Positions 1-11,875 of a DNA stretch of 64,000 nt are shown one piece after another. Positions within the stretch are counted from its first letter, which is position 1. Every line of letters starts with the position of its first letter. The notes under the pieces were generated by a model that ran no database searches, had not been told where the DNA came from, and saw only the letters and a program-made list of their open reading frames with translations. The position numbers and the translations under genes were made by a program. The stretch is from Diploscapter coronatus (Eukaryota > Nematoda > Chromadorea > Rhabditida > Rhabditidae), in NCBI GenBank assembly GCA_964036155.1, contig OZ038422.1, positions 71,075,201-71,139,200 of the forward strand, written 5' to 3'.

Positions 1-1397
1 AAGGTACGTTTATATTTATATTATGAATAAACTAATCTAAATTATTTTCTGAGATGAATTTCAGATTTACCTAATCAATGATTTTGGAAAGAAGTTCCAA
101 GTATTCGATTTGAAGAGCTTAGTTATTAGGGATGGTATGCTCATCAAATATCATTAAAGTTTCATAAATTATCAAAATGCAGAAATCAGCCCGCCGGAAT
201 TTCGCAGGATGGGACTGCTGGCGTGTTACAATAAGAAGCTGTATTATATTGGCGGAACCGATTTTGAAACAAAACCTACAATGTCATATCGCGTTGATGT
301 TAGTTTTACTGAAATTTAGCAAGTTTTTGTCAATCATAATTATCAATCAAAGGGGGAGAGGAGATTGAAATAAAAAATAAGAGTAGGAGTTGAAATCCAG
401 AATTTTTCCTCGATTTTTTGATATCACGATCAAAACTAGAGAATAATTCATACAAATTAAGATATTCGTTCATGGAAGATGGAAAGAGGGTCCTGCGTTG
501 CCGATCGAAGCGATGCAAATTTCATGTTATGCAGTCTGCAAAAGGAAATTATACGGTATTTAATTATGAAAAATGATATCTATTTGCAAATGAATAAACA
601 ATTTAGTAATCGATGATTTCACGTATAAAATATATCGACTATCGGATGACGAAACTGAATGGATAGAAGTTGGCGAAATGCTAGAAGAGAGATACATGCC
701 GCAGGTCGCTTCTCTGAATGGCAAAATTTATATAACTGGAGGCAGAATTAAGTAAGCTATTTAAGGCTAGTCTATTTTATCGAGAAATTTGAAATAACGA
801 AACTTTGGACTGTTCATTATTCGTCGAAATGCAAAAAGTGTATTTCAACTCAAATTTGAACTTTGTCGAAAAGTAAACCATTTGATTTTTCTAAATTTCG
901 AGAAAATAAAAATACAGAAGAAATTTATTTTTAGCCACAAAAATTTCAAAACGTGCGAAGTCTTCGATCCTCTAGCGGAATCTGGTAAACAAAACATTCA
1001 AATGTCACCGATGAGCATTGCGCGATCGAGTTATGAGCTAATTTCTGCCAATGGAAAGCTGTACGCAATCGGAGGGTAAGCTAATTTACCTGAATTTCAT
1101 TAACTTGATCCAGTGATGAGACGAAATTCCATTTTTGATTTTGATTCATTTTTACGAATTTCGAGTTCGTGTTTTTTCAATTCAAATTTTCATGAAATCT
1201 AATTTATCCCTATCATCACAATAGAACTTGTTTGATATTTCAAAATTCTGATTAAATCGAATAAAAATTAGTATCAGATAAAAGAACAATTTAAGCAATA
1301 TTTTAGATTGGTGGAGTCGGAGCAGAACGAAATATGCAAATCGATTGAAGAGTACGATCCTCAAACAGATAAATGGACAATTGTAGGAAATTCATAA
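1..1397 (+). CDS. Kelch-repeat protein, 5' end cut by window edge
   Basis: The window opens on the last three bases of an exon (AAG before GTACGT), so the start and any BTB domain lie outside. Five or six further exons from about base 65 join in phase. They contain kelch blades seen as hydrophobic strand-Tyr-x-x-Gly-Gly units: KLYYIGG, KIYITGG and KLYAIGG, each followed by a segment with a Trp-Lys or Trp-Thr pair such as EYDPQTDKWTIVG. The last exon ends at TAA (1395-1397). Kelch propellers bind protein partners and in nematodes often serve as substrate adaptors; that role is inferred. The closest relative visible is the kelch gene at 3287-4574, which shares blade order and even phrases such as YRLSDDE/FRLSDDE. 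The family call is firm. Exon borders near 380-540 are less certain. Confidence 0.8.
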
Positions 1398-1509
1398 TTG
1401 TGCATATTGAAAAGAGTAAAAATGGATAACTAAATTGAAGATTTCAATAATTGAACTCTGACTACACAGAAACGACTATTTTATAATTGCTATCTTTTAT
1501 CCTTTAATT

Positions 1510-1515
1510 AATAAA
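1510..1515 (+). terminator. Poly(A) signal AATAAA of the first kelch gene
   Basis: AATAAA lies 113 bases after the TAA of the kelch gene in an AT-rich stretch. Assigned by position only. Confidence 0.4.
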
Positions 1516-2272
1516 TGACATTTCTTTCAAAATGAACCACTTAAATACTGTTTATTAGAATTAGAATAATACGACTAGAACTATTATAATCCTGCTTAAA
1601 GATTCTCGATAGAAAAAATAATCAATTTTCAATCCCCGAATGCTTTGCATTAGAAAATCTTGGTTATTGCTACTTCGGTATATATAGAAAAATGGCTGCT
1701 AAATTTATTTTCAAACTTTGGAAGATTAGAAGAATGTGGAAATTGCTAAAATTACGTATACTCATGAACGTTATATGTGACGAAACGAACCAGAATATTT
1801 CGTAACAAAATCTGACTCACAATTGTTCATCTTTCAAAATGTCAAAATAATAGCGCGAAGGGTAATCGAAAATGCAACTCATAAATTTCGAAAAAAAAAA
1901 TCAGCGATAATCTCATTCGATTCCTCATCCTGATAAATTTTAGTAATTTCAACAAAAAACAACTTCAAAAGGATATAAAGCCGCTTCTAATCCACAATAA
2001 CTGATCAGTTTACTTCACATTTTTGATTTTATCGTAAAATCCTTATACAAAATCTCTCCTATTATAATTTTTTTTTATAATTCTCGAACCTAGATAATTT
2101 GTATTTTTATCTTTTATTTATTGGTTATTTTAACGAAATCAAGAGCGTCGAAAATTTTAATTTGTTTAATTAAGAATATTATCGAATATATAAGATAAAG
2201 CTAAAAATCATAGTCAAAAATTTTAATAATTTAATTCAATTTTAGATCATCAACGAACTAACTGAAATCATA
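1516..2272. other. Intergenic, AT-rich
   Basis: No exon with coding character is seen on either strand. It separates the first kelch gene from the S1-like gene and should hold the promoter of the latter. Confidence 0.5.
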
Positions 2273-2857
2273 ATGGTCGTTATGAAGGTGGGATAGTTTA
2301 ATTTCAGTTTTTTTTTAATTTCCACGATAAATTCAGGTAGTGAATAGCCTGGGAAGAGAAACCGTTGCCAACGTGAAAATAATCAACAATGAAGGCTATC
2401 TGCAGGAGACTAGTCTGCATGATACCGAAGAAATCAAATGGAGTTTCGGTAGTAAATTATCAACATTTTATGGAAATTTTTATTTATTCAAAATTTTCAG
2501 ATCCAAATTCCCCAAATACTTCTGTTTTCGATTGCGAAGTTTCTACGAATAGTGATTGGAAAAAATCTTGGACTGTTTTCGAGTAAGAAATAAAATTTAT
2601 GTAAGAAATCCGTGAAAACTGAAAATTATAAATCTGTAAAGAATGGTCATAACTTTGCTTATTTTTTAGAAAAATTTGAATATTTAGGCCAAACAATGAG
2701 CAAATACAGCGTTTTGGAAATGAATTTGCTTGGTATGTTAATTTCTAATTTTTAAGATAGAATCAATCAAATTTAAACTTCTAGGTTCATGAGAGGAGAT
2801 GGAATTTATATTGGCACTATGCTCGGTGATGAATTGATCAAAGTGCACAATTGGTGA
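2273..2857 (+). CDS. Small S1-like (plant self-incompatibility S1 type) protein
   Basis: Five exons join in phase into about 108 residues: MVVMK, then 2338-2451, about 2502-2582, about 2689-2732 and 2786-2857. Early in the protein VVNSLGRETVANVKI matches the S1-family opening strand (V-x-N-x-L-G). The middle has a conserved-type cysteine in FDCEV. The end reads FAWFMRGDGIYI, like the S1 signature C-x-W-x-x-(R/K)-x-D-G-(V/I)-Y. In plants S1 proteins are small secreted beta-sandwich ligands that control pollen rejection. Here there is no clear signal peptide, and only one of the four usual cysteines is kept, so function cannot be carried over. It sits between two kelch paralogues on the same strand. 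The alternative is an unrelated small beta protein; the call rests on motif order read by eye. Confidence 0.55.
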
Positions 2858-2948
2858 ACTATCTGATGAAGAAAATTAAAATATCTCAACAATCGAATCG
2901 AATATTTGATGAAATACTTTTATGTGTCACTATTCCTCGAACATTAAC

Positions 2949-2954
2949 AATAAA
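2949..2954 (+). terminator. Poly(A) signal AATAAA of the S1-like gene
   Basis: AATAAA 92 bases downstream of the TGA at 2855-2857, within caataaaataac. Confidence 0.45.
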
Positions 2955-3286
2955 ATAACAAGTATACGAATAATTATTTAGTCGTGGACCAAGAGTTTTC
3001 GAAGATATGCACAAACCGCGCTATATGCGAAGTGAGAAAGCAAAGAAAATGAAGAGAAGGAAAATAGTGTAGGAACGAGCTTAAACTGAATGTCGCTAGT
3101 TTTCTCGTTTTTATTCCCTTGTCGATTTCATTAATCGATATATGTTCTTATCACTAAATGTTGTGTAAATAAGCGATGGAGAAAATTGGGAATGATAAAT
3201 ATTGATTTAAACCCCATTCGATAAATAATTCGTGCATGATCTATATTCTTATATCCTATTTATATTTTTGTAGAATTAATTTCAGG

Positions 3287-4574
3287 ATGGAAGAAAATTC
3301 ATCAACCAAAGTGTCAAGCGATTTGAAGGACGATAAAATTTTATTTTATCGTATGCTGTTTAACATCTTTAAAGTCGTAAAGATCAATTTATTTGCAAAA
3401 ACATTACCTAAATTATCTTTTTTTCATTTTTATATAACAAATATAAATAATTATTTAAGTCCTATATCCAAATGGAAACTCATTTGATGGGAATATTTGT
3501 TTGTTTGATTCGACATCTCATTCTGTAGACAAGATTTCCAAGTTTATTGGTAGGCCATGGACATACGAAGTAGTTACTACATCTGATAGGGTATTGTAAA
3601 TTTCTGATTAAAATCTTTCATCTATTCTAGTACAGATTTATTCTATTGATTATCACAATCGAAAATTTGAAATACTCGATTTGAAAAATCGACGTCCAAT
3701 TGAAGGTTTTCAGTGTGCATTCATGAGCGAGAATTGCAAATTAATTCAGGCCCAAATCCTCCTGAATTTCGTAAACTAGCTTCCGTCGCATATTTAAATG
3801 AAAAATTATATTATCTTGGAGGATACTCACTAAACTCATCTCAATCGCTTCGACAATTCAATGTAATTCGATAATCATGATGAAATTATAATATAATTAG
3901 ATTTTCTCAAATAATAAGTGGAGAAAGGGGTCCAATTTGAAAGCCTCTAACTCGTTGAAAATGCTGTATTCAGTTGTAGGCGAAGGGAAATTATATTGTA
4001 AGCCTCATACACATCATTTCAGATAAATTCGTGACAAATTTTAGTAATCGATGGAAAGGATAATCGAAAAATATTCCGACTATCAGACGATGAAAAGGAG
4101 TTGATCGATATTGGAGAATTAGACGAAAATCGCGAAAATTTCGCCGTCGCATCTTTGAACGGCAAACTTTATGTTACAGGAGGGATTGATGAGTTAGCTA
4201 TGAAATTCGATAATTTCGAAAAATAAAATGAGCATATCCTTTTTATAAGGAATTCACGACTTTAGCTCCACAATTCTAAAATCGTGTGAATGCATCGATT
4301 TACAAACTTCGCCTGTTAAGAAAGTAATAAAAATTGCAAATATGAATCATCGACGATTTCATCATTCACTAGTGGTTGTTAGCGGAAAGCTATATGCAAT
4401 CGGAGGGTAAATAATAATTATTACTTCTAAACAAAAAATAAAATTTCATACATGCATTCGTTATTTAGATATCAAAGCATAAACAGCGCTCGTAGATTCG
4501 AAGATTATTGCTATGAAATAGAAGAATATGATCAGGAATATGATAAATGGTCAACAGTTGGAAAAATAGATTAA
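3287..4574 (+). CDS. Kelch-repeat protein, second copy
   Basis: The ATG at 3287 directly follows TTTCAGG, a typical spliced-leader acceptor, so this start is preferred. The first exon (MEENSSTKVSSDLKDDK) is followed by kelch blades across about seven exons: FDGNICLFD, FEILDLKNRRP, KLYYLGGYS, KLYVTGGID and KLYAIGGYQ, ending with a unit EEYDQEYDKWSTVGKID and TAA at 4572-4574. No BTB or BACK domain is visible upstream of the blades, so this is a short kelch-only protein. Gene order and blade sequence parallel the kelch gene that ends at 1397, so the two look like a local duplication with the S1-like gene caught between them. The exon between 3360 and 3480 is uncertain. Confidence 0.78.
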
Positions 4575-5508
4575 AACATAGCACGTAATCATAGTGTGCA
4601 TAAATCATTTATCCTAACTGAATTTTATTATTTCATTTATTAAGATTTCGCATTTAAAAATAAGCTCTAGTTGGAAAGGCCACAATTCGCATTCCACGAG
4701 AAGCCCAATCGTTCCCCAGTTTTCTCCTACAATGGATAATTCGCATATTATCATTGTATGCTCAAAATGCATAAATACCCCGCGATTTCATTTCATCTCC
4801 GTTTTCAGTTCTCGAACGAATCCGGTCTGATCTCAGCGCAATAAAATAAAAGCATTAACACACGACTATCTTCAGTTCGTCTATTTTCAAATCATAGAAC
4901 CCTTCAGTAGCTTAGTTACGGGGATGCATTGAGAGGTTATAGAAAAGGCCAGTTGAATGGGAAACAGATAAACCAAACCAATTAAATATCGTTTATGCTG
5001 TAGCAAGCAACGAGCTAATATCAATTCAAATTATTTATGCGCATGTTATTGTCTCAATTTATCGGTTGTCAACAATAGAATAGATGCTATTGTATTATAT
5101 CATGAAATTGAATTGTGAACACTGCGAAGATTGACTAGATGATTTTATTTATGGTAAGCACGTAGGGTCTGCCCTTTTGGTTAGGGGATTGTGAATGTAG
5201 TTTGTATTGATTCAGGATGATTTTTACAGAGTTTATTCAGAGAGAAGAAAGAGTAATAATAGTAACGATGTTGATCAATGATTGAATATGAATGGCTATA
5301 AATGGTAGATTGGAAATGACGACCTCCTTCCTTGCTCCTCTCTACTTTTATATGGGAGTTGGGTGAGTGACTGAAGAGGAGAGGAACAAGGAAGGGGGGT
5401 GAGGTCAATGCCCAGATGATTTGGGAGACCATAAAAGCACAATAACAAGTGGATCCATGGGATCGATTATCAGAATAATAATAATAAATTAAAACGGTGC
5501 GTCGCACA
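4575..5508. other. Intergenic between convergent genes
   Basis: Lies between the 3' ends of the kelch gene (+) and the F-box gene (-). No splice-consistent coding exon, tRNA fold or long repeat was seen. It holds short AT-rich and aataataataat tracts. Confidence 0.45.
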
Positions 5509-7155
5509 TTATTCATTCTTTGGTCGACTCTCCTTTTCGAGTTTGAAATTGAAGCCTTTGGAACCGAGATGAGGGAAATTATAGTAAGTGATAATAATGT
5601 GCTGGCTATTCTTGTTAGTCAGCACCCAAAACATCGGACTTTCTGTAGTAATTGTGCAATTGTCCAAAATTGGCGCACGGTTGAATAGATCTTCTAATCC
5701 GATATGATTAGGACTTTTCTCAGAATTCATCGAATACCATACGCCTTGATATGGGTCAGAGTTTAGAGCTTTCTGGAAAAATCAACATTTCTGCTGAAAG
5801 TTTGTGAATTTACCATGATCAGAGCCGCTAATCCATCCGGTGTAATTTTATCAGCATTGAGAATTTGGAAGAAATATGATTTCAGTGATAACAACTGATC
5901 GTCGCTTAGAGATTGAGCCTGATCGCCTTGTAGGTAGAAATATTTTGACTGAAAATTAAAATTTTGAATTGGAAACTTTTTTCAAGAGTTAAAAATACTC
6001 TAAAGTGAAACAATATTTTTCTGCAATCGGAAGATATTCGTTGGATCATCATGAAAATTTTCGCTTCCATAGAGAAAATTGGAAGAAAGCGATTGTATAT
6101 TTTCGAAAGAAAGTATGACAAAATTTAAGGAAAAAACACTGATTGAAAAATCGACAAACATTTTGCATCTTTTCGCAAAGAAAAGCAGGCTCTTCATCCG
6201 GCTTTGAGGATATTTCACGATTCAGAACTATCTCGTAATTTTCTGCAAGGAATATGGATGACCATCGCATAATGAAAAAAGAAATCATACCGCTATCAAA
6301 GAACTTCGAAGAGAAAAATTCGTTTAAGTCAATCTTAAAATGTTCATCGAAGCTTTCGATTCGTCTTCGAAAATCGTTTCCAGGGTTGAGAGAATCAAAG
6401 AATTTTCTCAACGAATTCCAAAAATCCAATGTCAGATTTTCCTAAAGAGAAAAACGGTGTGTCTAATTGTGGTTTATAAATGTATTTTACAACGCGCAAC
6501 TGATATAATATCCATTTATAGTTAGCTTCGTCCAGTTTATGCAAAAAGTAATCATTTGCATCATCGATGGAGTTGAAGCAGTGTTTGCCAATTGGGAATA
6601 GTTCGAGAGATCTGGAGATTTTCATAGGCGGTTTATGAAATAGGCTAGCGAATTTTTGGTAAAACTCTGAATAAAAGTGATGATTTTTAAGGTGAATTAT
6701 TTATTTTTACGATAGAGAAATCCTTCATTATTCGAAATTTTCGTAAATTCTTTAGAATAATTATCATTGTTAACAGTTATCGGTAAACTCCGGTCGAAAT
6801 TATTGCAGCAAAGTACGTATAGTCTGTCATAATACAAAGGGGTTCCTATCATATCGGGAGTGATCGCAAAATGAATGTATCGACGGTAAACCTAGAATTT
6901 CTCTTGAAGATGTTTATTTCATGAAAAACTTACTCCAGCATGAGGCTTCTTGCATTCGTTTCTCTCGTGCGATGGATAGCATTTCAAATCGATTAGAATA
7001 TTGACTTTTCCTTCGATTCTTTCCTTCGAATGGCTTTTTATTCTATTGACAATTCTATGGATTCTACGGTTGGTTTGAGTAAAGGCGATCAAATCGAAGA
7101 TCGGTAGATAAAGAGTAATTTGATCGAATATGGATTCGTTGAAATTTTCAAGCAT
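5509..7155 (-). CDS. F-box domain protein
   Basis: The start chosen is the ATG at 7155-7153 (MLENFNESIFDQITLYLPIF). Residues 1-45 form an F-box: I-x-D-Q-I-x-x-Y-L-P-I-x-D-L-I-A-x-x-Q-T-N-R-R-I-x-x-I-V. F-box proteins bring substrates to SCF ubiquitin ligases through Skp1. The remainder is spread over about six exons: VYRRYIHFAITPD, FHKPPMKISRSLELFP, FWNSLRKFFDSLNP, YFYLQGDQAQSLSDDQ and a last exon to TAA at 5509. It has no recognised repeats and may be a fast-evolving substrate-binding region, as in the expanded nematode F-box families. Introns are 40-60 nt. Junctions near 6030-6130 are the weakest. Confidence 0.7.
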
Positions 7156-8194
7156 TTTAGCATTAGCCAACAGGCGAATAGCGGCAAACTATTGATAAGA
7201 TTGATAAGGTGAACAGGAAAATAAATGAGCAAATATGACAACGTGGAAATAACAAAGGCGTAGATAGATAGTTCTTACGAAATAGTTTTGAGATCAAAAT
7301 TAGACCTATTTATAGAGATCAAGAATCAAATTGAATAATTTTTGGATTATCTTTCTGTTGTATCGAAACTTAATTTTGTCATTTTTGGGAATTTGCATTT
7401 TATTTTTCATGATTGTTTGCTATGTTATGGATTGAATAAAGCTATAAATAATGTTTAAAAATCTTCGAATAAAAATAAGACAAACTGTAGATTTCATAAA
7501 AAAAAGTCCATATTTTCTGATTTCCAATTTGCCGAATTTCAATACATTGCACGTGTAGACAGGCCAGAGTAATCGGTATAGATCATAATAATTAGCGAAT
7601 CGGATTTGATTTACTCACTTTCGGATTTTTCTTTTCAATTTATTGTGATCTTTCGAAAGATTCAATACACAAATCAATGACAAATTAAGCCAAATTTATC
7701 ATCCAAAGTGAAATTTGATCGATAAATCCTAGCATTTTCATGTGTTTATTGAACATTTTTTAAATTCTAGTCAATCGCGTTGTTTCAAAATGGGAAGATT
7801 GTTTGAAATTTTTTTTCGAAAATAAAATTAAAAAAAAAAAACCATGTAGTTTTGTAAAACAGATCGCAGAAAGAAAATAAAAATGGCGACAAGATTGAAC
7901 TATTTCTAAAAATTCTGAATGTCGAGAAAACAAAGAAAATATGAAATTTCAACATCGCGACAAAGCTGCAGAGATGTGAGATCATCAGAATAATGTTCAT
8001 GAAGGCTTGATTCAATAATGAAACGTCAAAAAATCGGAAGAAATAAACCGAAAATCCAATTCGATAACAATAAATCCGACAAGTGATGAATTGCCACTCT
8101 GTCCAATGTGTCTGTTTCGCTCTTATTTCATCAAATTATCTCAATTTTTTCTCCGAATTTTCGCAATTTTCGTTCAACGTTTGGTGATTTCAGA
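7156..8194. other. Intergenic between divergent genes
   Basis: Separates the divergent F-box (-) and small (+) genes and so holds both promoters. AT-rich. Open frames here lack nematode codon character and splice sites. No promoter element could be singled out. Confidence 0.45.
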
Positions 8195-8953
8195 ATGCCC
8201 GTGACAGTGAAATTGGCAAAGTATGTCGAATTGGCCAACAACGTGGCCGTCTGGAATGTGGTGAGTCGGAATGAATAATTTTGAGAAAGTTAAAATTCAT
8301 TGAATTTCTATTCAAAAGCATTGAGATTTCTGGATATTTTGAAAGACGAAGTTGCTGTTCCGATTTCGAAAAATTTCAAATTCGATTTACAGTTGCATAA
8401 CTTTAAATTACGATGTTCTTTTTTCAAAGAAAAGTCTTGAACTTTTCCAAGTTTCACATTCATTCATTCAGTCCATTTCTTGTGAAAACTACAAATCCTT
8501 CTTGATTAAGGAGGGCGACGACCTGCAGCTGGTCTACGAGAAGATCGGCAGCCCTACACTGAAAGTGCTGCAGGCCGGCAAGTGCCTCCGCTTCACGCCC
8601 ATCAACTCCACTCTCTTTGCTAAGTAAGGGTTGAAAATTAGGAAAACTCCATAGACCATTCAAGGATTCTGCTGAATTTCTTCAATTTGTCTACTCAGAA
8701 TAATGTATTTTCAAGGTTTCTGATTCTGTTTAAATTCACAATTATAAGAACGTCAAAATCTTAAAAACATCGATCTCCGCTAGACAAAATTTTCAAACTT
8801 GGATTTGTCAAAAATAGAATTTCTGACTAAAAGAAATAATTCAGGTATCGGAACAGCTCAATCTATTTCAACAGCACCGCATCCGGCCGCTCGAACGAGT
8901 TCCGAGTTCGCTGTGCCAATTTGGGCGATTGCATCGAGGTGAAGAGCAAATGA
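8195..8953 (+). CDS. Small unrecognised protein, about 108 residues
   Basis: Three exons join cleanly in phase: 8195-8260, about 8471-8624 and about 8845-8953. The ATG follows TTTCAGA, which suggests trans-splicing. Codon use in exons two and three is strongly G/C-ending, unlike the flanking DNA, which argues for a well-expressed real gene. The protein starts MPVTVKLAKYVELANN, includes EGDDLQLVYEKIGSPTL and QAGKCLRFTPINSTLF, and ends CIEVKSK. The four cysteines could form disulfides, but there is no signal peptide. It looks like a compact beta-rich domain. I do not recognise the family, and a nematode-specific small protein family is the likely answer. Confidence 0.7.
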
Positions 8954-8958
8954 TTGAC

Positions 8959-8964
8959 AATAAA
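8959..8964 (+). terminator. Poly(A) signal AATAAA close to the stop codon
   Basis: AATAAA begins six bases after the TGA at 8951-8953, implying a very short 3' UTR. The next gene on the same strand starts about 330 bases on. Confidence 0.45.
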
Positions 8965-9293
8965 GGGGAGATTAGGATGCATGCTCGTCATACTTGTACA
9001 TTTTCACATCCGCAGGTGCCCGAATAAACGAAATATAGTATGTATTTTCGAGAGACCGAAAGGACATGCTCTCTTTTCCTTTCTCGATAAGATACAATAT
9101 CTCGTTTATGCGGGGGTGTCCGCGAGTTTTAAAATTTACAAGTACGATGCCCGTTTGGAATTTCGACTCGGTATCGTGAAAAATGTTCTCAAAGCGAACA
9201 CTTGAAATTCTGTCATCTTTCTTTGGAAATAGTTCTGTCATGTTGTCATTGACAAGGTGGTTCTTTCTTTCCAGGTGAATCGTGAATTTGCAG

Positions 9294-11875
9294 ATCGTGA
9301 ACGTGTTGAAGCAGCATATTGCCGTGGAGAACGACGTCGGGGGCGCTAGCAGTCAGCCGCAGTGCTTCTCGCCTAATGTAAGACAACCATATATCCTTCA
9401 AAAAATGATGATATATCGGAAAGTTCACTCACTTTGAGAAAGGGGTTATTCTTTTCAGTTGTGGATGTATTTTTTTTCTTCAAAATAGGTGAATTTACAA
9501 CAAACTATTCTTTCAGATTTCACATTAAACTTCATTTTTGAAAATGTTACTTTACAGGCCCGTGCGGCAGTGAACTTCAACTCCCAGCAGCAGTTGGGCA
9601 ACCCCTACGCACAATCTTCGACTTCCCGCTATGACGTAGGCTTTTCAGAATTTTGAAACATCTAATGATTAGAATCGTAATAAAGTTTATCAAGAAAAAT
9701 TGTTCAATGCCAAAAACTTGCATTTCTTCTCCAATATGATTTTTAGATGCTCTCGCAGTCGCAACTGGTCCGCAACCAATTCCCCATTCCTGCAGCTTCG
9801 AGCCCTCGCAACTCGCCCCTCGACATCTCTCTCTTCTCACAGAGCAGCAAAAGTTCACAGGGATCCATCTTGGCGGTTAGTTTGGAGAACATGAAGCTCT
9901 TTTGCGATTTCAAAGAAAGGAAATATAGGAAACAAAGTTGTTCGGAATTAGGCTAAAATTACGCAATGAGGAAGATTAAGAATAAGCATGCGAAGAAAAC
10001 TGAAATCCTGGATCACCAATTTAATTCCTGTAGAAAACCTTTATCAAAAACATAATGTGCACGAGGTTTAGATTTTAAAGCCCAATTTCTTTTAATTTAT
10101 GTTAGAGACTCAGTCATTGTTCTCATTTTTCTAGAGAAATTTACGCGATCCTCGTTTTTTCTTCCTATGATTCGATAGTGACTTCAAATTTTCAGCGTGA
10201 CGACGACGTGTTCGGCCCTGGTCGTTTCTCTCTCCGTCTAGCCTCGACTCAAGACGATTCCGTTGACTTGCAGCCGCAGCATAAGGCCACGCAGACAGAC
10301 CCGCTGCCTGACGGACTGCAATTAGCTCTCGAGGAAATGCTCAGAAAGCCAGAGGAAGTCCTCAGGAAAATGCAGATGCTCATGCACAACGAATACTTCT
10401 TCAACATGTTCGAGCACACCAAGGTGGGCTTGCTTATTATATATATATTTTTTCGAGAAAATCAAATTATTCAGTCAAAATTCAGCGCTGCGTTTGCATG
10501 TCAGCGCATCAGGAATGATCTCAAATGACATTTTAATTTTTAGAAACGATTACAAAACGCAATTTCTTCTAAATCATGATCCCCTTGTTTGATGACGAAA
10601 TTCAGATATGTCAAGATTTGAAAGAATCCAAATTTGTGAAACCATGACTTCATTTCAGAATCAGGTGAACGACATCGACCCGTCTCTGCAGTCCAAATAC
10701 GGTCTCAAATAGAGAACTAAACATTCACAAATTCTGCCTGTAAAATTGTCATTTCGTTGTTGATTTTTCATTCATTGTTCTTGTAAAAAAATAACGTTTT
10801 CTTGTCATTATTTTTGCTAATTTATTGTCAGAGAACGGTTGAATCAGCCGGAATTTCTTATCTGGCCATTTTTCTTGAGATTTTGACTAATAATTGTGGC
10901 TTTTCAGCGATATCCTTCGAAGCTATCGAGGGAATCCTTGCATCTGCTTCGCCCACTTACACCGATGCAGTCAATTCTAGCGTTTTTACGACTGATCGCA
11001 CGATGGTAGCTTGATTTCGATTTGAAGACGAAAGACGGGCGAACTTTTGAATTCAAAATCTGACAACGATATCCATAATTTGCAAAAATCTAAATTTGAC
11101 TGATGAACTAGATAAATTTTATTCTGCAAAGGTTTTACCAGAAAAATTTCAGGTTTCGCCAGATCAAATGCAAGCTAATGGACCTGTTGCGGCGGCTCTT
11201 GCGTCGAAGCGACCCACCCCTCCCGCACTCTTCATCCCGCTTCAACAGGGTGCTCCAGGAACTGAACAACTCCCTCATTCCGCTGCTGCACCGCCTGGAT
11301 ATGGACATGACGGTATTTGGAGAATCTTCTTGCTTTTAAGTTCATCATTACATTGGAAAATTATTTTTATTCCAGTTCTAAAATATCGAAATTTCTGGCA
11401 GCAACTTTTCAATGAGTTGCAAAAGTTGAAATTACAACCTATTCAAATCGACGATGTTCTTCCAGCCCTGTACACCCCTGGCGTCTACCACACCGCTCCC
11501 AATACCCCAATGTATAGCGGTCCTGGCTCTGTGCCTATGCATGCTCCTCTTCCTGGCCACCCTGGCCACATGCCTCCGCACGGCTATTACAGCGGCTTTC
11601 ATTATGGGTAAGTGGATGATTCTGGACGAGATTTTTCAAGATAAGCAGAAACAACTTCATAGAGCTGCTTAATGATTCCAGAACGAATCTTGATGATTTT
11701 GAAAAAAAATGGATACTAATGCGGTTTAAAACTTGCAACTTTCAGCATTTCATTATTTTCTAATCACTATTTTCCATCAGATTAATAACCTTCCAGTATG
11801 CCCATGATGCCGATGCCTCAGCAACAGCAGCAAATCATCATGGTGCCTCAGGCCGCGCCCGTTGCAGGTTTTTAA
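9294..11875 (+). CDS. Pro/Gln/Met-rich protein, unrecognised; 5' end unresolved
   Basis: Clear exons with G/C-ending codons: 9294-9377 (IVNVLKQHIAVENDVGG), 9559-9636, 9748-9876, 10195-10422, 10659-about 10700, about 10906-11004, 11153-11312, 11466-11607 and about 11798-11875. Early exons are Gln/Ser-rich. The fourth contains an amphipathic stretch EEMLRKPEEVLRKMQML and NEYFFNMFEHTK. The C-terminus is Pro/Gly/His/Met-rich and ends with a poly-Gln run (QQQQQ) and Ala-Pro. The first exon lacks ATG; a possible start exon is 8978-9016, which joins in phase. A stop at 10710-10712 would end the protein early unless the weak donor in front of GTCTCA is used, which restores frame with the exon at 10906. 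It may thus be one gene with two ends, or two genes. The composition resembles low-complexity RNA-associated proteins, but no domain was identified. Confidence 0.55.

Noticed and set aside
8972..9241. Open frames on both strands in 8.97-9.24 kb as a separate gene
   Set aside because: No splice-consistent structure and no gene-like codons; more likely UTR or spacer.
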